A stretch of DNA of 64,000 nt from Apium graveolens (Eukaryota > Streptophyta > Magnoliopsida > Apiales > Apiaceae): NCBI RefSeq assembly GCF_009905375.1, contig NW_027417508.1:1-64000 (forward strand), in the 5' to 3' direction. The position numbers and the translations under genes are program-made. Positions 1-10,229 of this stretch are shown here, one piece after another. Position 1 is the stretch's first letter. Each line of letters opens with the position of its first letter. The notes under the pieces were generated by a model. The model saw only the letters and a list, made by a program, of their open reading frames with translations. It ran no database searches and was not told the DNA's origin.

Positions 1-308
1 TATGATTAGAATGTTCAATTGTGTACTTCAAATTGTTGTTGCACTATTAAGGACTGTATTTGTTTCACCAAACTGACCTTGCAAAAAAATTTCCTTCGAT
101 TCTTCTGTAATGCAGAAGTGGTCATGTTGTTAAGTTTAAGGTTGTCCTATGATTAGAATGTCATATTTCGATTTCTAGGCTTATAGGTGCATAGATTATA
201 AGATAAAATTCCCTCATAACTGATCTTCCCTTAATGGCTTTACTATATAAAAATGATTAGAATTTCAAATTTAATAAACTGTTGTCGGTCAATCCTGTGT
301 ATTGTTAG

Positions 309-847
309 GTACTGTTCCTGAACTTAGTTCTGTGTCTACTCAAAATCATGTTCAAACGTTTGTAAGTATGAGAATCGATCCAGACATTGAATATCTGTAG
401 CCTTTCATATAGTTATCGATCCGGTGTCTACCTTAGTGATTGTCAACTTAATTTGTTGCTTTTGTTATTAAAAATGGACTAACTAGGAGTCATTATACAT
501 GACAAGGAATACTAAATTTCCAGAACAAAATGTCTGAAGACAATGTTATTACTAGTATGGTACGTTGTCCGGGAAACATTTTATTTGTCACTTGGCTGTT
601 TTGGAGCTTCCTTGCAACATTTACCCTCACAATTCACAAGATAAAATGTACCACTTTTTTTTATCCCTCCGAGTAGTCTAACAGTTTCCGTGTTCTTAAT
701 AATGATAATCCTGATATATTATGGCTTTGTCGATTGTAATTCTATGCAACTGTTGTCATTCTTTGGCATGCAATGTATAAATGTTGATTTTGATTTGGCA
801 GGAGTGAGTACTTGCCTAAAGAATTGGAAGACGCGTTGTATCTGTAA
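309..847 (+). CDS. 3' end of an unidentified spliced host gene (partial)
   Basis: Three short stretches look like exons. 309-361 follows an AG acceptor, is open in one frame and ends at a strong GTAAGT-type donor. 524-559 follows a pyrimidine-rich CAG and ends at GTACGT. 802-847 follows TTTGGCAG and can end in the acidic/hydrophobic peptide SEYLPKELEDALYL, then TAA at 845-847. The sequence between them is T-rich and intron-like. The phases do not join perfectly between my second and third exons, so an exon may be missing or one boundary may be wrong. I do not recognise the protein. It is the only candidate for a live host gene in the window; most of it lies to the left. Confidence 0.3.
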
Positions 848-1232
848 CGAAATTTGCTGCTAGGATGGGTGGTGCTGATGCAAGCAGGAATGAAACCATC
901 AGAGGACAGTTAACTTTTTTTTGAAGCAATGCTTGCTATATCATGTTACCGAGTACCGTGTGTTGTGAAACTGAAGTTGAGCTCTTGTTGTATGGATGGT
1001 AATTGAGGATCGTTTGCAACTTTTGTCATTGGAATCATTTGTTGGATCAGTGTAAGGTTTGTAGTTTGTTCATCGAGAAATGACTTGTTTAGAGCGCTAC
1101 ATACAGGCTACAGCTATTATTACGAGAGGGAAAGGGAATTTGATGCAAACTTTCAATCAAGGTTCTTCATTTTTGTTTCTGCCCTCTGTTATCTTACATT
1201 AGATACGCTGATTTTTTTTGATATGCACCAGA
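848..1232 (+). other. Probable 3' UTR/downstream flank
   Basis: Non-coding stretch between the putative last exon and the start of copia element A. It is T-rich and has no convincing ORF; the one open frame here runs on into the LTR at 1233. Element A therefore inserted roughly 385 bp downstream of the putative stop codon, within or just after the 3' UTR. Confidence 0.3.
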
Positions 1233-1589
1233 TGTTAGAAAATTGGATTTTATATCATAGTTTTATTATGTTTTTTATTATAATCTTAAATCTAATGATA
1301 GAAGTTTGTTCTCTACTACGTGAACTTAAACTTTCATATATGGTTTTAAGAATTTTTCTTAATAAAATCCATAAAGAATTAGAGTTAAATTTAGTGGCTT
1401 GAAAGAGTTTGAAAAATGAGAATGTAAAGAGTTTGAAAATGAGAATGTGTTTGTCTCGCATTGAAAATATAAAGGGGTATTGGTTTTATATAGTATCACA
1501 CACGTAAGTTAGCGTACAACAGTAACGTGTGTGATGCTTTATTGTGTTCTTGTGTGCATCATGGGCGAATGTCTCGGTGTCTCGCGTAA

Positions 1590-1813
1590 GCGAGGCGACT
1601 TGGATGAGGATTTTATTTATTTTTGATTTAATATTTTAATTAGAATTTATTACCAGTTTGGGTTGGGTTCGGATTTTGAATTGGGCTGAGGCGCGAGGCG
1701 ACCTGGGCGAGAATTTTATTAATTTGTGATTTAATATTTTAATTAGAATTTATTATCAGTTTGGGTTGGGTTATTACTGTTGGGCTGGGTTCGGATTCTG
1801 AATTGAGCTGAGG
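1590..1813 (+). repeat. Imperfect tandem duplication inside LTR A
   Basis: Two adjacent copies start with GCGAGGCGAC at 1590 and 1693. Both run through GATTTAATATTTTAATTAGA and the GGTTGGGTTCGGATT block. The second copy is longer because of a small internal repeat of TTGGGTT/TTGGGCTGGG. There is no coding content. Confidence 0.7.
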
Positions 1814-2341
1814 TAGTCCTGTCAAAAAATTTTGAAAAATCTGATATTTGTCCAAAAATCCGGATCTGTATTCGAGAAAAGCGGATATTATCTGTATCCT
1901 AGAAAAAGCGGATATTATCCTATCCGAATCAGGATATTCGAATCCGAAACTAAATATATAAATGATATTTAAATTATATAAATATATAATTATATTAATT
2001 TAAAATTTATGTATTTAGTTTATAGTATGTGTAAATGTATTAAATAATACGTTTATACAAATTTTATATACTTGTACACATACCTTATACATATATAAAT
2101 ATATTATTTGTATTTAATCGTATAAAATGTTCTATAATCATCGTCAAAACGGTAGGGGCAACAAAAAAAAAAATCAAAAAATTGATATTCGTCCGAAATA
2201 TCCGCATTTGTATCCGAGAAAAAGCGGATATTATCTGTATCCGAAATAAAAGCGGATATTATCCGTATTCGAATCTGATGATTGCGGATGCGGATACGGA
2301 TATGGTATATACGTATCCGAATTATCCGTTTGACAGCCCTA
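1814..2341. mobile_element. hAT-like MITE in LTR A
   Basis: The terminal inverted repeats are TAGTCCTGTCAAA at the left and TTTGACAGCCCTA at the right (one mismatch). The flanking 8-mers AGCTGAGG (1806-1813) and GGCAGAGG (2342-2349) agree at 6 of 8 positions, which fits the 8-bp target duplication of hAT elements with some decay. The body has no ORF of note. It is filled with variants of GCGGATATTATCC and GTATCCGA in both orientations, so it could fold on itself. The hAT assignment is inferred from TIR and TSD length only. Confidence 0.6.
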
Positions 2342-3117
2342 GGCAGAGGCACTTTGTAAGTGGGCTTAGTCAGATTCATTGAATTTGGACATTTATTATA
2401 TAACTTTGTAACTGATATATATTCAAAGTAAAATTAAATCTGATATAATGTGAGAGGTTAATGATAAGCTGTTATAATTTTATTTTAATTCAAAATTATC
2501 AGTTTTGATTTATCCATTAATTGTACAGTTTAATTCTGATATTAAGAGGGATGTCAGTTACACTTAGCCTCTACTATAAATAGAGGACTAGGGTGCTGAG
2601 TTTTTTACACCACACCCTACATTCTTCTTTTCATCTCTATACTCTCTGCTCTCCCATATTCAGATAGTGATTTTTCCAGCAAAGTAAGGTTTCATCGAAG
2701 TTGAGCTTTCGAGGTGCTATCAACTCAAAGCTCAGAACTATTTATCCTGGAGGAGTTATTGCATAGTATCTCAAACGCAGCAGGTGGGGGCAAATATCTC
2801 TTCGAGAGCAGTCAGGGCTTCAAGCAAGCCCCGACGACTCAGCTGTTTCATTTTGGTTTTTGTTGCATTGTACCAGTTGCACACCACTGCTTTCTCTCTT
2901 TTCTTTCTGTGTACAAGTTGGTTACTGGTACGCTTTCTTATTTTTCTTTGTTCTTACAGTTTCTGATTTGCATGTTATTTACCTACATGTTTTATTTTGT
3001 TAACTGTTATCTTGGCCTTGACTTGCTAAATATGTTATATAATTGCATCGATGTTGCTGTAATAGTCCTTATTTCCAACATTCTTGAAGAGATAGTTTGT
3101 TATATAGTATTAACATA

Positions 3118-4080
3118 ATGGTTAGAAATTGAGGTTCCCGTAGATGGTAGTTCGAGTGCAACTGTTGGCGTCATTGATCGGACCACTTATAGTTTTCCAC
3201 AAGCTGTTGAATTAACTGGTTTACCAGAAAAATTCAACGGTGGCATCGGTTTTTCTCGCTGGCAGAAAAGGTTGAAATTGTGGTTGACTATAAAGGGTTT
3301 GTGGCCGGTTGTGAAATATGAGAAACCGGTTGTAGATCAAGAGAAGACTGACACGGTTAAGGCTTTTGCGAAGTGGACTGAGAAGGGTGGGGTTGCTAGG
3401 GCGGCCATTTTGGTTGCTCTAACAAACCTTTGTTTGATGTCTATTCTTCTGATGCCTACTCCACAAAACTTTATATGGGAGAAGTTGGACCAGACACATA
3501 ATACTGACTCACAAGGTCTGGAAAAGTATTCTTTGGCAAGGTTCCTTGATTCAAGCTGGTGGAAAATAGTCCATGACTGAGAAAGTGCATGAGTTCGAGA
3601 TGATAGTGGTCCCCTGAGAAGTTTCAAGGTTATGAGTATGATTGAAAACTCCCGAAGTCTTGGAAAGAGTTCTCCTCTCCCTGAAAAGACAAAAAGAAGA
3701 TCACCTGGACCAACCTTATGTTGGACCTCTGTCCAAGAACAACACAAGTCCAACAGGAACATGTGATCCAACTGAGCACGGTACCTCGAAGATAAACGTA
3801 GCAACTATAGGACAGAAAAGGGAGGTTGTTACTAAGAAAGTTAATAGTAATAAATATAAGAGTGACAAAGACAAGGCCAAGAAATCCAAGGCAAATAATC
3901 ATGTGGTCTTGTGGGCAGGTTGGGCACTGGAGTAAGGACTGCCCTACGAAGGAAGCAAGAAAGCCGAGTGGTAGCACAAGCGATGTTGTGCTTGGAACCG
4001 CAAGTGGGCCCGTAGTGAACATGGTCGTTGGTAAGGCTACGACTTCTGAAATCGATGTTGACCGGTATGTATCCTACAAT
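3118..4080 (+). pseudogene. gag: Copia A gag, degenerate
   Basis: The ATG at 3118 matches the gag start of element B, but the fifth codon-sized step is already a stop (GTT AGA AAT TGA). The reading frame is then broken at several points. Recognisable pieces are the Trp-rich N-terminal gag segment (3190-3330, with WQKRLKLWLTIKGLWPV), the middle helical part (3470-3560) and a CCHC region near 3900-3950. The zinc knuckle has lost its first cysteine: the visible part is SCGQVGHWSKDC, where B keeps all four ligands. Gag would form the virus-like particle in the cytoplasm; this copy cannot. Confidence 0.8.
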
Positions 4081-5900
4081 CCTGTAATATTTTCTACCTA
4101 TCTATCAAATGAATGGTTGATAGATACTGGAGCTAATTTGCATATTGTGCTGATATTAGTTTATTTGTTCTTATCAACAGAGTCATAGCTTGACTGTGAA
4201 GATGGGGAATGCTAGTGCGCTCAAGTACTTGGAAAGGAAACGTGAATCTGAAGTTCCCTTCAGGATGTATACCATCTCTAACTAGAGTGCATCATGTTCC
4301 CGACATGCGTAGAGTGGAAGCTGTTTAGTTTCTAGGGTTTGAAATTTCTTTCAAGTGTAATAAAGTAGTTCTTATTCATACTGGTACATTTTTTGGCAAG
4401 GGTTACTTGTCAAATAGTTATTTGTTATTAATGTCGAACCCGTTTGGGGAATTTGAATAATAATATTATTCCTTCTGTTAAATGTATTGAATTCTCGATA
4501 TATGGCATGCTAGACTAGGTCACTTAAACTTTGGTGCTCTTAAGAATCTGATGAACTTAGAGTTGATTCCAAAACATACCATACAAAAGAATTCTAAATG
4601 TTAAGTATGTGTGTCTGCTAAACAAATAAGGGAACCTTTTCATAACATTGTTAGGTATTCAGACTTGTTAGATTTAGTACACACTGATATTTGTGAATTT
4701 GGTGGTGTGTTGACCAGGATCAATTTAGATACTTCATTACTTTTATAGATGACAATAGTAGATATTGTTATGTTTATTTACTTAGACTTAAGGATGAAGC
4801 ACTTAGTAAATAGTAAATTCATTATATATAAAACTGAAGTAGAAAAACAAACTAGTAAGGTACTTAAACGATTGAGATCTGATAGAGGTGGTGAGTATAC
4901 GAGTAAAGTTTTTAATGAATTTTGTGCAAACAATGGTATAGTTCATGGAGTTACTTCACCATACACACCTGAGTCCAATGGGGTTGCTGAGCGAAAAAAT
5001 AGAATATTTAAAGATATGATTAATAATGCTTATTAACTATGGGTTGCCTAAATACATGTGGGAAAAGGCTCTAAATACGGCGTGCCATATTTAAATAGAG
5101 TCCCTCTGAAACACATGGATAAGACACCCTTGGAGTTGAAAGACAAATGACTAGTCTTAAGTATCTTCGTGTGTGGGGGTGCCTTGCTAAGTGCTTGTTC
5201 CTGAACACAAGAAAAGAAACTAGGTCCGAAAACTGTTGACTGTATCTTTCTGGGCTATCTTGAAACCACTACAATTATGAGATTTTGGTATTAAAATCTA
5301 TCATAGATGGTATAGTGGAAAATACGATAATTGAATTTCGAGATGCTACATTCTTTGAGGATGTCTACCTTATGAAGACTGGAATACCTGAAATGACTTC
5401 TGAGAAAGATCCTACTCACACATTGAGTTCTATTCCTGATCATGTGGAAAAGATGACAATATGGGGGCGGAACTAATAGTAGCTCTATTCATAAGAAAGT
5501 AGAGGAACCAAGGAGAAGTAAGCGTGCAAAGGTAGTTAAGGACTTTGGAGGTAATTTTATCACTTACAATATCGAGGACGAACTTTTAACTTTCCGACAA
5601 GCTATGGACTTCGGAGTCTAGGCATTGGAAGGGCGCTGTGAAGAGTAAAATTGACTCTATTGTTTCTAAGGGAACATGGGAGTTGGTTGATCTCCCTCCT
5701 GGGTGTTCTACTATCGGGGTGCAAATGGGTCTTTAAAAGGAAGTTGAACCCTGACGGCTCAATAGATGAGTACACAGCTAGACTGGTAACTAAGGGTTTT
5801 AAGCAGAAAGAAGGAATTGATTACTTTGATACATACTCTCCGGTTGCAAGGATGGTAACAATCTGAATGCTTATAGCATTGGCTTCCGTCCATGGTCTTA
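4081..5900 (+). pseudogene. pol: Copia A pol, part 1 (protease, integrase, start of RT), degenerate
   Basis: Protease begins in NEWLIDTGAN near 4110-4135 and still has the DTG catalytic triplet. Integrase follows: HTDICEF near 4680, then an open piece at 4749-5036 with RSDRGGEY and VAERKNR, so the second Asp and the Glu of the DDE triad survive. The C-terminal integrase/linker (5160-5480) and the start of reverse transcriptase (5650-5866, [20 protein letters not shown] and [11 protein letters not shown]) are split by frameshifts and stops. The frame then runs into the solo LTR inserted at 5901. Confidence 0.85.
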
Positions 5901-7412
5901 TGTTAGGGATTCGAGCATAAAAATGCAACGGAAAAATAAAATTTTCGAATCCCTACCGCAGGATCTATGTATAATGAACGGATAATTACGGATAATAGAT
6001 GTTTTATCTTAAGAAGCTTTACATTAATGGAAAGATGGAGGTCTTGAATGATCACCACATAGCTCATCGCTGGAACGATCTACGCCTTGAAGGTATCCCA
6101 CGAATTCGCCCAGAGGATGGGTGTGTACTCGCACGTTCTTGAGGCCGCCTTCTTGCTGTCTCTATCTCTTTTCAAGCTGCTAGGGTTTATGTTTTATCAA
6201 ATAAATCGTGTAACCCTATTTCTATTAGAAAGAGATATTATAGGCAAGAGTTAATGGGCCTCCAACCCTAAACTGAATTTTAGAGTTATTATTATTATTA
6301 AATTCGAAATTCCAATTATTGTATTATTAAGTCTCACTTAATCATCCAATAACTTAATTTTGGATTTAATATTAAATTTGAATTTCCAATTTATTTAATT
6401 AATTAAGTCACACTTAATTAATAACAATAATTCGAATTACTTACATTTAATTTAAATCCGAACTTAAATTAAAAATCCTCCAATCATTCTTTGTGCGACC
6501 CTTTAGGTTATTATTACGTTGGCAACAATATAAAATCATAAACAATGAACGACATCTAGTAATACATCATTGTTACCCAAGTAATAATAATTAAATCGGT
6601 GATCAATTAAACCTTTCGTAAATAATGTACAATGTATATAATCCCTTTAGCCTTATATTATAGATCAAACTCGAGGCATGCATTGTGTCATCATCTGTTA
6701 ACGTTCAATCCTTCTTTTCTTGATCAATGAGTAAACTATTAAACAAATCAATATTTGAGTACGATCATGCATTTTATAGTCTTATTCAATCAAGAGGCCA
6801 ATAATATCACTCCTAAATAAAGGAGGGCTAAATCTCATCTAGATCATTCATATTTCTCATATTCATAATGTACCCAATGTCTACTTTTATTATTACCCGG
6901 TCAAGGATAACTTTCAATAGTATCAAAGTATATTAATTCTCGTATAGAAATATAATGATTTCAGGTCAAAGGACCAATACATCATTATCACTGTGAGATT
7001 AACTTATGACACTATATACATGTAGTATCTCACAACGGGTCAATCCAGCACCATGTATTAATACTGTGCCCGTGTTTTGACTTTAGTATCACCATACCTA
7101 TGATCGGTGAGATGTGATCATCAACCAATAAACACACCAGTCTCAATGTATTTATTATCGTCCATTAACAATAATACTTGATTAGGACCTTTAGAATATC
7201 AATACTATTATCATAATCTCATTTCTAAGTCACGTACTTAGAGATATAGATTTACTATCATATTCCAAGGACATTTATTAATCTAACATCTTATCGCAGA
7301 AAATAAAGATATAATAAATTACTAAAGAATAATCCATATAATCATAATTAATAATCCAAATGTTTCATAATATAAACATAATAGTGTTGTCTCTAGGGCA
7401 CAAACACTAACA
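5901..7412 (-). mobile_element. Solo LTR, Angela-like copia, inserted in pol of A
   Basis: A 1512-bp insertion starts TGTTAGGGATTC and ends CACTAACA. It is flanked by CTTA on both sides (5897-5900 and 7413-7416), and the copia A pol sequence resumes right after it. Read on the minus strand it starts TGTTAGTGTTTGTGCCCTAG, which I recognise as typical of LTRs of the Angela/Tork branch of Ty1/copia. No ORF, PBS or polypurine tract is attached, so it is a solo LTR left by LTR-LTR recombination. It is mostly AT-rich. Confidence 0.8.
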
Positions 7413-8579
7413 CTTATCATCCATTAGATGGATGTAAAGACCGTTTTTCTTTATGGTGAACTTGAAGAAGAGATTTATATGGACCAGTCTAAGGGATATG
7501 TTGCATCTGGAAATGGGAGGAAAGTATGTAAGTTGATCAAGTCCATCTATGGCTTGAAACAAGCTCCCAAGGATTGACATAAAAAGTTTGATGAAATTGT
7601 ATTGCCATTCAGTATATAATTAATGAAATGACAAGTGTGTCTATATAAAAGTTAAAGGTAGTGAGTGTGTTATCTTGTGCCTATATGTGGATGACATCTT
7701 ATTGTTTGGAACCAATAATAAGATTATCAACGAGACAAATGAATTCTTGAAAAGGTATTTTGAAATGAAGGATATGGGTGAGGCTAGCGTGATTCTTGGA
7801 ATCAAACTGATTCAGTCTGCTGAGGGAATAACCTTGACTCAATCTCATTATATAGAGAAATCTATACTTGAGAAATATGGTTATTCACAGTTGTAGTTAC
7901 GCTAGTACACCCTATGATCCTAAAGTTGCCCTTGTCAAGAATACTTCAGGAGTGCCTCTGTCCCAGTTAAGGTATTCTCAGATTATTGGGAGCTTGCAGT
8001 ATCTTGCTAATTGTACTAGACCAGATATTTCATATTATGTGTTTAAGTTGGCTAGATATACAAGTTGTCCAAACAGAACTCATTGGGATGTTCTTGATTG
8101 GGTACTTAGATATCTAAAAGGCACAATGTACCTTAGTTTACACTACAGGATATTTCCTGGTGTGCTTGAAGGGTACAGTGATGCAATTGGATAGCTAAGA
8201 AGGAGTGACTGGATATGTGTTCACCTTGGTAGGTGGAGCAATATCCTGGAAGTCAAGCAGACAGACTATAATGACTCAGTCTATATTTGAGGTTGAGTTG
8301 TGTGAACTAGATGTCACGGGGGTGGAGGCTGAATGGTTACACGGACTTATGTCTGCGATACATGTGATAAGCAGACCGCTTTCTGCTATTGCTATTCATT
8401 GTGATAGTCGAACAACTATCGACAAGATTAGCAGTAAAAAGCATAATGCTAAAATAAAGAGACACATCCAAGTTAGACTCAAGTCTATAAGGGGTTTAGT
8501 GTCTGATAGGATTAGCTATAGAGTTCATAGGAACTCAGAATAATATAGTGATCTTTTGACTAAGGGACTGGAACCTGCA
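7413..8579 (+). pseudogene. pol: Copia A pol, part 2 (RT and RNase H), degenerate
   Basis: This continues the pol interrupted by the solo LTR. It begins with the equivalent of QMDVKTTFLHGELEEE in element B, carries the reverse transcriptase active-site motif YVDDILLFG at 7684-7710, then RPDISYYVFKLARY (near 8022), and an RNase H part at 8205-8543. Several single-base indels and stops break it. It stops in the tail of pol at CCTGCA (8579), exactly where the LTR of element C begins; the corresponding B sequence continues GTGGTCCTC. The end of pol, the polypurine tract and the 3' LTR of A are missing. Confidence 0.85.
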
Positions 8580-9935
8580 TGTTAGGTCCCAATTGTTTGT
8601 AGAAGGGGGTTGAATGCAAACAATACCGTTTAATCGAATAAAAATGCGGAATAAAATCGTGAAACAAAATTCAAGTTAAATAAAACTTTTATTAAACTTG
8701 AAAGGTGTTACAACTACGGTATCGGTTACAAGGGATTAATCTCAATCAATTATTACAAATCTAGAATAATTCGACATGAACTTTTTCTATTTTGTATTAA
8801 AAGATCAAATGCTAAATGCCAATTTGAGATTAAGTTCTAGGGATTTTAATCCGCTAGATAGATACACAAGAACAAGATAAGTATTTCTAGTTGATTGGAT
8901 TTAACTTTACAATCTAGAAATTGATCTTGAAGTTGCAGATGAGATGTAATGTTTTTTTCTGCTGCTTTTATCTTTTGTTCTTGTATTGTGTTCTGTTAGA
9001 TTGCCTTTTTGTGGAGTCTTTATGAATTGGATGCTTCCTGCTTCTTTTAATCAACACAGCCGAGATTAGTGAACTGGTATGACAATCCTTTGTCCAATAA
9101 GACTTTCGGTGTGACAATCTTTAGAGCTAGCAAGACAATTAAAATGAACTAGCAAGACTTTCGGTATGACAATCAATTGTCATACCGATTGTCATAGTAG
9201 TACAAATGGAATTGTCTTACTGAATTAATAAGTGATTTTAATCTAAATAATAATTCCATCAAGACAGTCAACTGAATTAGCATGACTTCGGTATGACTAT
9301 CAATTGTCATACCGATTGTCATACTAGTACAATTAGTTGTCTTTTTAGAATTAAAACAGATTTTAACCAATTAAAATTCTGTAAATCCTTAATATTAATT
9401 CTAAATTAATTAATCAATTTAATTCAATTAATTAATAAATTAATCCTTGCAGATATAATTTATTTTCTTAATTAAATTATATGACTTAATTAATTAATAG
9501 AGAAATTAATACTAACCCTGAGCAGCATCCATTCTTCTGACAATCTTCTGAAAGTCACTGAGACTTATGAATCAATTCCGCCACTTCAATGTTGACACTC
9601 GATGTACTGTCTGGTTATGAGTGACTAACTTCCGTGACGTTTCTCATGTCTTGACTTTGATATTCTGATTGAATCCTTGTAATAAATGATACCCTGACGA
9701 GATCTCTGTCACTTGATTAATCCACGATCTTGATTTATATCACTGAGGCATGATCAAATTCTGAACTTCTTCCAGTGAATCTTCAAGTCTGCAGATGAAC
9801 AATGTTTCTTTATTCTTTGACAGATGTTACATTGTGAGATCTCTCTGACGATTGATCCACTATTTACTTATTACATTCTTATTTGAGTTGAGTTAATACT
9901 CGAATAAACGAGTAGGCTATGACATATGCCTTTCA
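8580..9935 (-). mobile_element. 3' LTR of copia element C
   Basis: Reads TGTTAGGTCCCAATT...ATATGCCTTTCA on the plus strand. It is 1356 bp against 1363 bp for its partner at 20326-21688. It lies next to the polypurine tract, so it is the 3' LTR in minus orientation. It contains two palindromic clusters around GACAATCAATTGTCATACC (9151-9195 and about 9289-9325). Several differences from the partner are single-base deletions (for example GGTTATGAG against GGTTCATGAG). Confidence 0.9.
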
Positions 9936-9949
9936 ATCTCCCCCTATTT
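9936..9949 (-). promoter_or_regulatory. Polypurine tract of element C
   Basis: Read on the minus strand this is AAATAGGGGGAGAT, directly before the 3' LTR start TGAAAGGCATATG. It primes plus-strand cDNA synthesis in LTR retrotransposons. Confidence 0.8.
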
Positions 9950-10229
9950 GCTTGTTAGACAATAACAACAAATATCTAGAGGATAACTCAACTAACAAAT
10001 AAGAAAAAGATATAAACAGTAATGTAAAGTAAATAGCAGAAAAGTTCTGGATTATATTTAACATTTTCCAGATTCCAAATGAAATTTACAAGTGAATACA
10101 AGATAGATGTTCCTCTAAGCCTGAACATATAACTACATTAGACTATCTTGATTCATAAAGCTCTAATCATATTACATTGAGTTTGAGCTAATTGACTTCA
10201 GTTATCTTCTCTTCTGACTTCACCTTCTT

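Larger units (their letters stand above)
1233..3080 (+). mobile_element. 5' LTR of copia element A
   Basis: Starts TGTTAGAAAAT and ends TTTCCAACA, so the short inverted ends TGTT/AACA are present. It aligns with the element B LTRs both at its start (the AACTTAAACTTTCATATATGG block near 1322-1343) and through the last 400 bp (near 2690-3080). The body is longer than in B because of a MITE (1814-2341) and a roughly 100-bp internal duplication. The tandem CTGTAACGGCTGAG repeats that fill the B LTR are not recognisable here. No matching 3' LTR exists in the window: element A is cut off at 8579 by element C. Confidence 0.85.

Noticed and set aside
1085..1402. 105-codon open frame on the plus strand
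   Set aside because: It runs across the junction of host flank and LTR A at 1233, so it cannot be an ancestral gene; it shows no recognisable domain.
3337..4022. Minus-strand open frames of 155 and 130 codons
   Set aside because: They lie antisense to the copia A gag and have no domain of their own; they are shadows of the gag frame.
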